This document shows, in pieces, positions 22,082 to 28,091 of a stretch of 32,035 nucleotides of DNA. Source of the stretch: a virus. The notes under the pieces are model-generated. The model made no database searches and was not told the DNA's origin. It saw nothing but the letters and a program-made list of their open reading frames with translations. The stretch's first letter is position 1; every line of letters begins with the position of its first letter. The stretch covers positions 1-32,035 of the IMG/VR virus record IMGVR_UViG_3300025324_000025; one strand, given 5' to 3'. The position numbers were made by a program, and so were the translations under genes.

Positions 22082-22768
22082 GTGGGAAAATTAGTATATA
22101 TTATAGGAGAAAGTGGCTCTGGAAAAAGCACTTCCATTCGTACTTTAAATCCGCAAGAGACCTATATAATCAATATTTGTAATAAAGACCTCCCTTTTCC
22201 AGGTTCAGCGAGCATGTATCAAGAAAAATCTGAGAACAATCCTGGAAATTTATTTTTTTCGAATGAATATCGAATAGTTGGTAAATTAGTGGACGCAATT
22301 AGCGAAAGAAGACCAGAAATAAAAACTTTAATTATTGATGATTTTGGATATCTTATTACTCATCAAATTTTTGCGAGCGCTACTGATAAAGGATACGACC
22401 GCTTTACTCTTATTGCTAAATGTCTTCATGAATTTTTGGAAAAACTTCAAATGACTAGACAGGATTTGTATATATTTTTAATGTGGCATACAGATCAAGA
22501 AGAAAACAAAGTAAAATTAAAATCTTTTGGAAAAATGATTGATAGCCATTCCAAGCCAGAAGGGATGCCTGCTATTATTTTGCATACCCAAATTGTTGAT
22601 GGAAAATTTAAATTTTTAACCCAAAATGACGGCGTTCATTTAGCGAAAAGCCCATTAACTATGTTTGAAGATACTTTGATAGATAATGATCTAAAAATAA
22701 TTATCGAGCGCATGAAACAATTTTATAATAAAACCATGACTAACCCGGAGACAGACAATGAAATTTGA
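22082..22768 (+). CDS. Sak4-like RecA-fold ATPase
   Basis: This encodes 228 residues from GTG 22082 (GGAG 9 nt upstream). Walker A is GESGSGKST at residues 9-17, and Walker B is in 'IKTLIIDDFGYLI' (around 80-90). The short N-terminus, the polar 'ETYIINICNKDLPF' after Walker A and the 'LYIFLMWHTDQEENKVKLKS' strand match phage AAA_24 / Sak4 proteins, which work as single-strand annealing recombinases. It overlaps the following SSB-like gene by 11 nt; the Sak4-SSB pairing is common in phages and supports the call. Confidence 0.75.
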   Translation: MGKLVYIIGESGSGKSTSIRTLNPQETYIINICNKDLPFPGSASMYQEKSENNPGNLFFSNEYRIVGKLVDAISERRPEIKTLIIDDFGYLITHQIFASATDKGYDRFTLIAKCLHEFLEKLQMTRQDLYIFLMWHTDQEENKVKLKSFGKMIDSHSKPEGMPAIILHTQIVDGKFKFLTQNDGVHLAKSPLTMFEDTLIDNDLKIIIERMKQFYNKTMTNPETDNEI

Positions 22769-23192
22769 TCCTAAATCAAAAAAAGAAATAGAAGATATGA
22801 TCTTGATCCCAGCTGGACAATATGTGATTAAAATAATAAAGGCTTTCGAAAGAAACAACTCTTATTCTGGCGAATCAGAAATTAATTTAACTATGAATAT
22901 TTTGAATGATAATTATACAAAACCTTTGTTTGATTCTTTATCTGGAAAGGGAACGAAAATAAAAAAACTTAGAAGTTTTTGTGAAGCTGCACATTTAATG
23001 GATTCTTACGATTCTCATCAATTAACACCTGAACAATGTGTGGGAAAAATTTTAAAAGCTAACGTAAAAAAAAGAGGAGAATGGACTAATCCGGCAGGTC
23101 AAACTATAGAGGCGACCAATTATATAGATTCTTACAGCTCCCATGAAAATATTTCACAAGAATCGATGAAAGAAGATGATTTACCATTTTAA
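22758..23192 (+). CDS. SSB-like protein (DUF669 type)
   Basis: This encodes 144 residues. 'ILIPAGQYVIKIIKAFERNN' and 'GESEINLTMNILNDNYTKPL' fit an OB-fold opening. 'KIKKLRSFCEAAHLMDSYDS' followed later by 'CVGKILKANVKKRGEW' resembles DUF669/phage single-strand-binding proteins. The acidic end EDDLPF is the classic SSB C-terminal tail that recruits partner enzymes. GGAG precedes ATG 22758. It partners the ATPase encoded just upstream. Role: coating single-stranded DNA during phage replication or annealing. Confidence 0.65.
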   Translation: MKFDPKSKKEIEDMILIPAGQYVIKIIKAFERNNSYSGESEINLTMNILNDNYTKPLFDSLSGKGTKIKKLRSFCEAAHLMDSYDSHQLTPEQCVGKILKANVKKRGEWTNPAGQTIEATNYIDSYSSHENISQESMKEDDLPF

Positions 23193-23220
23193 AAAATTAA
23201 ATTAAATGTGAGTAGTTGTT

Positions 23221-23436
23221 ATGCAGCTAGTATGGAATGAAAAATTAGCAATCAAGCTTCTGATACGAGTACGGGCGCGAGTATGGTGGCTAGTATGGGA
23301 TAAACTAGGGAAGAAATTACGGGGTCAAATAAGGGATGAAGAATGGATGCCAGGAGGGAACCAAATAAAGGAAGAAGTATGGAACAGAGTAAAGAACCAA
23401 GTATTTGAGAGGTTAAAAAAAATAAATGAAAAATAA
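23221..23436 (+). CDS. Tetrapeptide-repeat small protein (copy 5)
   Basis: This encodes 71 residues: MQLVWNEKLAIKLLIRVRAR, then 'VWWLVWDKLGKKLRGQIRDE'. It has the four-residue hydrophobic period, Trp-rich, and lacks the MKNKVG start. There is no convincing ribosome site (TTGTT before the ATG). The last 11 nt overlap copy 6. Located between the SSB-like and DUF6745 genes. Confidence 0.55.
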   Translation: MQLVWNEKLAIKLLIRVRARVWWLVWDKLGKKLRGQIRDEEWMPGGNQIKEEVWNRVKNQVFERLKKINEK

Positions 23437-23626
23437 GGTGGGGAGAGTAGTAATGAATCAACTAACCGGGGAAGTAGCAGGTAAAGTAGGTGTACTATGG
23501 GGGCAAATGAGGGGGCAAGTAGAGGAGAAAGTATGGGAGAAAATACAGGAGCAATTATGGAGCACAGTACCAGACCTAGTGATGCCCCTAGCTGAGCTAA
23601 TCAAACAAACTAAGGAGCTAAAATGA
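23426..23626 (+). CDS. Tetrapeptide-repeat small protein (copy 6)
   Basis: This encodes 66 residues. The start MKNKVGRVVMNQLTGEVAGK is the shared cassette start, followed by '[QE]-[VM]-x-x' units (GQMRGQVEEKVWEKIQEQLW). It ends PDLVMPLAELIKQTKELK. The stop overlaps the DUF6745 start in ATGA, so it is co-translated with a larger conserved gene. Confidence 0.6.
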   Translation: MKNKVGRVVMNQLTGEVAGKVGVLWGQMRGQVEEKVWEKIQEQLWSTVPDLVMPLAELIKQTKELK

Positions 23627-24531
23627 AAATAGAAAAATTAACTAAAGAGCAAACCGGCAAATTCCCATATTATGTAAAAAAATGGACAGATATCGGTTTA
23701 TCAACTGAGCCAGCAGATCGTCCACGTGCGGAAGCAGCCATTAAATGGATGTACGCGCAAGCCAAATTATCAGAACCAGAAATTATATGGACACGCTCGC
23801 CTTTTGAAAATTATTTAAAATTCAATAAATTAGTTGATAACACTGATCAAACTTTTGATCCATGGAGTTCAATTTTTGGATGCCACGATGCAAACTGGTT
23901 GGGTTTTTATGATTTTTTTCGTGAAGAGTGTGGTCTTGTAAAAGAAACTGATCCTCTTCATGGTCTTTTTGAATTATCGAAATCCTGTGGGTGGTGCTTA
24001 CCATGTGAACATATGTGTTTTATGTCAGATAGGCCATTAAAAATAAACAAAGATGCCGCGGGAAGACTGCACAGCACTACTGAAGCTGCGCTTGAATATA
24101 GAGACGGGTGGAAGTTGTACCAAATTCATGGGGTGACGGTGCCCGACTTTTTTATTACTGATCCCAAAAAAATAACTATCGATCTGATCGACAAAGAAAA
24201 TAACGTGGAAGTTAAAAGAATAATGATAGGATTATATAAATCTGGAATTCAGGATTACATTTTTGATAGTGGCGCAACATTAATTGATGAAAAAAAAGAT
24301 ATTCATTCTGGGTTGCCAATTAAATTATGGAAAAAAACACGTACAAATGATACGGATATTGTAATGGTAGAAATGTTAAATACTACAAAAGAACTAAATG
24401 ACGCCGGCCAATATATTCATAAACCTTATTATATTCGAGTAAAACCCGATATTACCAATGCGCTTGAAGCAGTGGCATGGCACCATAATCAATCTCTGGA
24501 AGAATATTTAGAAACTGAGGTGGGGACTTAA
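23623..24531 (+). CDS. DUF6745 protein, unknown function
   Basis: This encodes 302 residues. The order of motifs matches DUF6745 proteins. There is an N-terminal helical segment with 'PADRPRAEAAIKWMYAQAKL', then 'CFMSDRPLKINKDAAGRLHS' followed by TTEAALEYRDGWKLYQIHGVTVPDF (here residues 130-180). Then come 'EVKRIMIGLYKSGIQDYIFD' with SGATLIDE, and a C-terminal 'ALEAVAWHHNQSLEEYL'. The family is widespread in bacteria, some members carrying leucine-rich repeats; no activity is known to me. Cys residues at about 118-133 (SCGWCLPCEHMC) may bind metal. GGAG precedes ATG 23623. A HEEH protein, often its neighbour in bacteria (my recollection), is 0.9 kb downstream. Confidence 0.75.
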   Translation: MKIEKLTKEQTGKFPYYVKKWTDIGLSTEPADRPRAEAAIKWMYAQAKLSEPEIIWTRSPFENYLKFNKLVDNTDQTFDPWSSIFGCHDANWLGFYDFFREECGLVKETDPLHGLFELSKSCGWCLPCEHMCFMSDRPLKINKDAAGRLHSTTEAALEYRDGWKLYQIHGVTVPDFFITDPKKITIDLIDKENNVEVKRIMIGLYKSGIQDYIFDSGATLIDEKKDIHSGLPIKLWKKTRTNDTDIVMVEMLNTTKELNDAGQYIHKPYYIRVKPDITNALEAVAWHHNQSLEEYLETEVGT

Positions 24532-24551
24532 AAAATTAAAGGTAAAATTGT

Positions 24552-24965
24552 ATGATTTTTAGGAGTATTAAGAGGTGTCCAAGATGCAATAAAATTCCAA
24601 AAATTAGGTATGGTAAGATCGAGCCATCTCGCCTGTATGTTTGGTATTATATAAAATGCTGCTCCTTTGTAGAATATGGTTACACCAAAAAATCTTGCCA
24701 AGATATCTGGAGAATCAAAATAAAACACTATAAAGAAAAGAGGAAAAAAATGAAATTTGAAATATTAAATGAAAATATTAAACAAGAAAAACAAAAGGTT
24801 TTATTTAAGCTTTTCGAACTTTCTAATGCAAACATCCAATTATGTTTTAAAAAAAATAGTAACACAGAATGGGAGTCTCTTTTAACTATTAGCCAAGATG
24901 GATCTATTGAACTCCAAACGTCAGCCTTCAATCAAATTCTAGCTGATATTTATGAAAAAATGTGA
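24552..24965 (+). CDS. Lar-like zinc ribbon fused to a small C-terminal domain
   Basis: This encodes 137 residues. Residues 8-60 (RCPRCNKIPKIRYG, 'YVWYYIKCCSFVEYGYTKKS' then CQDIWRIKI) follow the C-x2-C...W...C..C....(S/T)..EAI..WN.R plan of Lar, the restriction-alleviation protein. Residues 67-137, starting MKFEILNENIKQEKQKVLFK, are a separate domain. ATG 24750 at that boundary has a strong AGAGGA ribosome site, so the second domain can be made alone. The two may be an old fusion or overlapping products. Role of the first part in blunting host restriction is by analogy only. Confidence 0.55.
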   Translation: MIFRSIKRCPRCNKIPKIRYGKIEPSRLYVWYYIKCCSFVEYGYTKKSCQDIWRIKIKHYKEKRKKMKFEILNENIKQEKQKVLFKLFELSNANIQLCFKKNSNTEWESLLTISQDGSIELQTSAFNQILADIYEKM

Positions 24966-25200
24966 AGCTAGGAGGAAAAATCGTTGGATGAAAGTAGGGG
25001 GTCAAGTATACGCGCAAATAGGGGTGGCAGTAGAGGAGAAATTATGGGGGGAAGTAAGGGATTCAGTATTTGAGAAATTATGGGATAAAGTAGGGTATCA
25101 AGTAGACGTGGAAGTACGGGAGAAAGTAGAGAAGGAAGTACGGGAGGAAGTATGGGATAAAGTAGGGGTGCAAGTATGGGATAAAATGTGGAACAAGTAG
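24952..25200 (+). CDS. Tetrapeptide-repeat small protein (copy 7)
   Basis: This encodes 82 residues, starting MKKCEARRKNRWMKVGGQVY. From residue 15 it is 16 unbroken x-x-[KEQ]-V units (24994-25185), for example 'REKVEKEVREEVWDKVGVQV', the longest array in the window. The array then has an 11-nt unit which breaks the frame, and copy 8 carries on in the new frame. The gene overlaps the end of the Lar-like gene by 14 nt. Confidence 0.6.
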   Translation: MKKCEARRKNRWMKVGGQVYAQIGVAVEEKLWGEVRDSVFEKLWDKVGYQVDVEVREKVEKEVREEVWDKVGVQVWDKMWNK

Positions 25201-25232
25201 GGGAGAAAGTAGTGGAACAACTAAGGGAGAAA
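24994..25232 (+). repeat. Longest 12-nt repeat array, with one 11-nt unit
   Basis: Sixteen 12-nt units run from 24994 to 25185, then an 11-nt unit (25186-25196), then three more 12-nt units from 25197. The single missing base shifts the frame between copies 7 and 8. The units share the AA-rTA junction seen elsewhere. Confidence 0.75.
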
Positions 25233-25460
25233 GTAGAGATAGGAATTAATATATCATCCAAAATACGGAATAAAATACGGCGGGAGGTAAAACAGCAAGT
25301 AGACAATAAAGTTTGGGATGAAGCATGGCGCCCAGTAGTGAAGCAAGTAAATGAGCGAGTATTTGATCAAGTACCGTTACGGTGGAGCGTAATGGACGAA
25401 ATTTATTCTAAATTAAAAACTAAAGCAGGAGAAGAAAATGCAAAAAGTAAAAGTAACTAA
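25188..25460 (+). CDS. Tetrapeptide-repeat small protein (copy 8, frame-shifted continuation)
   Basis: This encodes 90 residues from GTG 25188, starting MEQVGEKVVEQLREKVEIGI. The repeat units continue those of copy 7 with a one-base shift; adding one base would fuse the two into a 169-residue protein. After 'NISSKIRNKIRREVKQQVDN' the period weakens. Ribosome site is poor, so translation may depend on coupling to copy 7, or this could be a degraded 3' half. It overlaps the start of the HEEH gene by 23 nt. Confidence 0.5.
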   Translation: MEQVGEKVVEQLREKVEIGINISSKIRNKIRREVKQQVDNKVWDEAWRPVVKQVNERVFDQVPLRWSVMDEIYSKLKTKAGEENAKSKSN

Positions 25461-25776
25461 CCGAGGTCGTCAAGGGGATGTTTACTTAAAAAAAGTAAAA
25501 TTGCCAAAAGAAATTATCGTAAAAGAATTTCCCAATAATAAAATTATTTTAGCATTCGGAGAAAAAACTGGGCATCATCATAGATTTGAGACGGCCAATG
25601 TTAAAATGTTTGTTGCAAAAGATGGTAGCGGAAAAACTTATGTATTAATTACTGAATATTCAGCCGAATTAAAACATGAGGAGCATGATCCCGTTATATT
25701 TAATCCTGGTGCTTACGAGGTGTTAATTGCTCGACAATGGACTGATGCCGAAGAGCCCGTTAAGGTTGAGGATTAA
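25438..25776 (+). CDS. His-rich 'HEEH' protein, DUF6745-associated
   Basis: This encodes 112 residues. 'GRQGDVYLKKVKLPKEIIVK', 'LAFGEKTGHHHRFETANVKM' and 'AELKHEEHDPVIFNPGAYEV' followed by ARQW form a pattern I recall from small bacterial proteins (GDV...GE.TGHAH...L.HEEH.PI...G.Y.V..QRE) encoded beside DUF6745 genes. The conserved HHH and HEEH histidines suggest metal binding in a beta-sandwich. GGAG precedes ATG 25438. Here the DUF6745 gene lies upstream, separated by Lar-like and repeat genes. Function unknown. Confidence 0.6.
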   Translation: MQKVKVTNRGRQGDVYLKKVKLPKEIIVKEFPNNKIILAFGEKTGHHHRFETANVKMFVAKDGSGKTYVLITEYSAELKHEEHDPVIFNPGAYEVLIARQWTDAEEPVKVED

Positions 25777-25797
25777 TTAAAAAAATAGGAGAAAAAA

Positions 25798-25986
25798 ATG
25801 TGGTGGAATTTTCTTAAAAATACATGTACGCACCCTATTATAAAAAAAATAGATAAAAAAATTAGTCAACATACTTGTGATTGTTGCCATAAAGAGTTGT
25901 TTATTCAAGAGGAGATAAATTCTGAAGTGGTAGAAAATCCCAATAATTTTTATGAAAAGTATGCGCTGGAAGAGGTAAAAATTTAA
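25798..25986 (+). CDS. Small Cys/His protein, unknown function
   Basis: This encodes 62 residues with a possible zinc site in 'CTHPIIKKIDKKISQHTCDC' followed by CHKEL. The rest is acidic (IQEEINSEVVENPNNFYEKY). GGAG lies 6 nt before ATG 25798. It abuts copy 9 of the repeat family. Confidence 0.5.
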   Translation: MWWNFLKNTCTHPIIKKIDKKISQHTCDCCHKELFIQEEINSEVVENPNNFYEKYALEEVKI

Positions 25987-26280
25987 ATGTTTTCTAAAAT
26001 TAAATCTATGATGAAATGTCTTTTTTTGAGAGAAGACTTAAAAAATAGTCCTGGTGAAAAGCTAGCGGAAAAGCTAGGCGTGCAAGTCGGCAAACAAGCA
26101 AGGGCTCAACTATACGATCAAGTATTCTATCAAGAATTCAATCAAGTATTCGATCAAGTACACGATCAAATAACGGATCAAATACCATGGAGGGTACTTG
26201 TGAAAGAGCTGAGGGATCTCGAACTAATAAAATTATTAGAGTATAGGAGAAATAACCGGAGCAATCACGGAAGGAAATAA
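25987..26280 (+). CDS. Tetrapeptide-repeat small protein (copy 9)
   Basis: This encodes 97 residues. A unique N-terminus (MFSKIKSMMKCLFLREDLKN) is followed by repeats of a different flavour, (Y/F/D)-(D/Q)-Q-V/I: 'LYDQVFYQEFNQVFDQVHDQ' then ITDQI. Here the 12-nt unit is mostly GTA-n(4)-GATCAA. So the family's central two residues drift as a block within one gene. The tail is basic (YRRNNRSNHGRK). Confidence 0.6.
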   Translation: MFSKIKSMMKCLFLREDLKNSPGEKLAEKLGVQVGKQARAQLYDQVFYQEFNQVFDQVHDQITDQIPWRVLVKELRDLELIKLLEYRRNNRSNHGRK

Positions 26281-26296
26281 TAACCGAAGTAATTAA

Positions 26297-26512
26297 ATGA
26301 AAAATAAAGTTGGTAAAACCGTAGCATTCAAGCCTTGGTCGGAAGTAAGTTGGGGACTAGAGATGCAAGTAGGGGGCAAAGTAGAGATGCAAGTAAGGGG
26401 CAAAGTAGGGATGCAAGTATGGAACGAAGTGGATCAAATATTTGATCAAACACGGGATAGAGCAGTATGGTTCGCAATTATCACCGAGCTTCAGGGACTT
26501 ACTAAAAACTAA
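26297..26512 (+). CDS. Tetrapeptide-repeat small protein (copy 10)
   Basis: This encodes 71 residues, starting MKNKVGKTVAFKPWSEVSWG, the shared start. Then 'GGKVEMQVRGKVGMQVWNEV' units, with a 9-nt unit near 26430 that keeps the frame. It ends FAIITELQGLTKN, similar in feel to the end of copy 9 (VKELRDLELIKLLEY). The 5' leader retains repeat-like sequence (ACCGAAGTAATT). Confidence 0.6.
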   Translation: MKNKVGKTVAFKPWSEVSWGLEMQVGGKVEMQVRGKVGMQVWNEVDQIFDQTRDRAVWFAIITELQGLTKN

Positions 26513-26523
26513 AGAGTAAAATT

Positions 26524-26712
26524 ATGAGCAAAAATTGGTTTTATCATGACTATTTATATTCCGATCTGCTTACACATTCTGTGATATGTAGACTTTGCAG
26601 TAAAAATTTTAGCATCCCTACGGACTACTCTGAGGGAGGGTCTGCTAAGCTGAATATGGACAAAGAAATATGGGAACATTTTCGGGATACTCATTCAGAG
26701 GTACTTCCATGA
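26524..26712 (+). CDS. C2H2-like zinc-finger mini-protein
   Basis: This encodes 62 residues. 'SVICRLCSKNFSIPTDYSEG' followed by 'NMDKEIWEHFRDTHSEVLP' gives C-x2-C ... H-x4-H, the layout of a single zinc finger, with an enlarged linker. Such single fingers occur in phage early regions, role unknown. The stop overlaps the next ATG (ATGA). Confidence 0.6.
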   Translation: MSKNWFYHDYLYSDLLTHSVICRLCSKNFSIPTDYSEGGSAKLNMDKEIWEHFRDTHSEVLP

Positions 26713-26912
26713 AACCTGGGAAACTATTAAGTAACAAATTAAGCTATGACTTGTGTGGTGGCTGGGTCACCCCAATGGTATGGGGGAGGGTGAAAAATAC
26801 TATTTGTATAGAGGTACAAAAGAAAATATTACAGAATAAAATTTTTCGGGTAAAACCCATATTTGAAGAGTTAGACTTAATGAAAACTCAGAGCCTCACA
26901 AATGAAAAATGA
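26709..26912 (+). CDS. Diverged member of the repeat family (copy 11) or unrelated small protein
   Basis: This encodes 67 residues from ATG 26709, starting MKPGKLLSNKLSYDLCGGWV. 'VWGRVKNTICIEVQKKILQN' keeps hydrophobic residues near a four-residue period, but the 12-nt DNA pattern is lost. It is coupled to both neighbours by overlaps. I count it as a possible decayed copy. Confidence 0.45.
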   Translation: MKPGKLLSNKLSYDLCGGWVTPMVWGRVKNTICIEVQKKILQNKIFRVKPIFEELDLMKTQSLTNEK

Positions 26913-27147
26913 GCCAGGAAAATGTGTTAGAGAACTAATTGCGCCCATTTTTTGTGGCAACGTTGGCGGGGCAGGTTTTAGTTTTATGGGTCCTCAGAAG
27001 GAATGGGAAGATATGTGTTTTTCGGTGGATATACGATTAACAATGCACCTCCCATGGAATCTTTACTGCACGGTATGGAAAAAGGTTCCATACCCGATTG
27101 CACAATATCTTTACGAACTCCGCCGGATCCAGAAGAATGAAAAATAA
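26902..27147 (+). CDS. Small protein with family-like start, unknown function
   Basis: This encodes 81 residues, starting MKNEPGKCVRELIAPIFCGN. The first bases (ATGAAAAATGAGCCAGG) resemble the family's start, but the body (GGAGFSFMGPQKEWEDMCFS) has no tetrapeptide period. It overlaps both neighbours by about 11 nt. Confidence 0.45.
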   Translation: MKNEPGKCVRELIAPIFCGNVGGAGFSFMGPQKEWEDMCFSVDIRLTMHLPWNLYCTVWKKVPYPIAQYLYELRRIQKNEK

Positions 27148-27388
27148 TTCGCCTAAATTATTAAAGGATAAGAAAGCGGCTTATATATGGGTGAACAAAA
27201 CGCGACTATTAAGGGATAAAATATTTCACTCTGCAACAAGCAATATATGGGAAAAAATGGACGCCGGCGTCACCTTTAAGGTAAGAACGCAACTATCCAA
27301 TAATATTGATTATACAGATATTAATATGATAGACGATAATATAAAAGAACAGATTTTTAATGATCTAAATTTAAAAATCAAAAAATAA
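27137..27388 (+). CDS. Small protein with family-like start, unknown function
   Basis: This encodes 83 residues from ATG 27137, starting MKNNSPKLLKDKKAAYIWVN; a longer frame to 27098 has no ribosome site. A weak echo of the period is seen in 'LRDKIFHSATSNIWEKMDAG'. The tail is acidic then basic (DYTDINMIDDNIKEQIFNDL). It may be a far-diverged repeat-family copy. Confidence 0.45.
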   Translation: MKNNSPKLLKDKKAAYIWVNKTRLLRDKIFHSATSNIWEKMDAGVTFKVRTQLSNNIDYTDINMIDDNIKEQIFNDLNLKIKK

Positions 27389-27400
27389 TAGGAAAAAAAA

Positions 27401-27568
27401 GTGAGGAATAAATATAATAAAAAATGCCCTATGTGCGAATGCTTAATAGACTGTGTTGATAAGCCCGTTTATTCTGCAGTGAGAAATATTTATTTTTGCA
27501 CTTTGGAATGTTTTTTAAAATATGATCGAATTTATGTGCCCGAAAAATCAATGGAGAAATTAAATTGA
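27401..27568 (+). CDS. TRASH/MYM-like zinc mini-protein
   Basis: This 55-residue frame opens with GTG 27401 (AGGA about 8 nt upstream). 'KKCPMCECLIDCVDKPVYSA' followed by VRNIYFCTLECFLKYDRIYVP matches the C-x2-C ... (Y/F)FC-x3-C layout of TRASH-type zinc knuckles. These are found in metal-sensing or DNA-associated proteins; no role can be assigned. The stop overlaps the next TTG start. Confidence 0.55.
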   Translation: MRNKYNKKCPMCECLIDCVDKPVYSAVRNIYFCTLECFLKYDRIYVPEKSMEKLN

Positions 27569-27693
27569 GACTGTTAGGTAGATTGCTGTTAACCATCCCA
27601 TTAATTTTTGCACTCATTTTATTTGGATTGTCAGGATTTATTGCCGGATTGATTATTTATTTCTTATTAGGATATGTTTTTTTAGGAGACTAA
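27565..27693 (+). CDS. Small membrane protein, last early gene
   Basis: This 42-residue frame begins at TTG 27565: MRLLGRLLLTIPLIFALILF, then GLSGFIAGLIIYFLLGYVFLGD. It has one long or two tight hydrophobic segments after a basic start. The start overlaps the previous stop (TTGA), suggesting coupling. It ends 7 nt before the terminator. It could be a small superinfection-exclusion or lysis-related protein; not shown. Confidence 0.5.
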   Translation: MRLLGRLLLTIPLIFALILFGLSGFIAGLIIYFLLGYVFLGD

Positions 27694-27699
27694 CCTAAA

Positions 27700-27738
27700 A
27701 AAAGACCTGCTACTAGGGAGAGAGAGAGCAGGTCTTTT
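27700..27738. terminator. Strong bidirectional intrinsic terminator
   Basis: AAAAGACCTGCT (27700-27711) and AGCAGGTCTTTT (27727-27738) form a perfect 12-bp stem with a 15-nt loop. As precede and Ts follow, so it works on both strands. It separates the plus-strand early operon from the minus-strand late operon that ends at 27746. Confidence 0.88.
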
Positions 27739-27745
27739 AAACATT

Positions 27746-27985
27746 TTAATAACCAGAACGTTTCATACCTTCCGATTCTCTTTTTCTATGTTTTTCGCTT
27801 TTATTATATTTTCTACCCGCTGCCGCTTCATGGGCTTTTGCTAACTCTTTTTCTGTTCTTTTATGTGCCGCACTAGCTTTTTTAGCAGAGACCGCAGCTT
27901 TTTTTAAATGATGCGCGACTTTTTTTCCTTTCATAGCATGCGATTCATCTTTTCTATCTTTTTCGGTTTGATGATACTTTTTCAT
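27746..27985 (-). CDS. Small basic Lys/Ala-rich protein, unknown function
   Basis: This encodes 79 residues from ATG 27985 (AGGAAAGGA upstream; a longer frame to 28024 has none). An imperfect duplication is visible: 'KYHQTEKDRKDESHAMKG' at the N-terminus and 'KYNKSEKHRKRESEGMKR' at the C-terminus, joined by an Ala/Lys/His-rich helix (HHLKKAAVSAKKASAAHKRT). Strong positive charge suggests nucleic-acid contact, perhaps a histone-like or virion DNA-associated protein. It is the last gene of the late operon before the terminator. Confidence 0.6.
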   Translation of the reverse strand: MKKYHQTEKDRKDESHAMKGKKVAHHLKKAAVSAKKASAAHKRTEKELAKAHEAAAGRKYNKSEKHRKRESEGMKRSGY

Positions 27986-28091
27986 TTTTCCTTTCCTATT
28001 TTGATTAAAAAATAATCTTATCATTTATTTAGGGTAAATTTCCAATAAAAAAAATTTCGATTTTATGATTTATAAAATTCTATTAAAAAAA

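Noticed and set aside
21245-25306. Long open frames antisense to the repeat genes, encoding Pro/Leu/Ile-rich hydrophobic repeats
   Set aside because: The 12-nt unit happens to lack stops on the opposite strand. These frames have no ribosome sites and run against the operon.
21460-26450. CRISPR array
   Set aside because: Units are 12 nt with no unique spacers, are coding, and no cas genes are present.
21232-27388. Diversity-generating retroelement acting on the repeats
   Set aside because: No reverse transcriptase or template/variable repeat pair with adenine-specific changes is visible.
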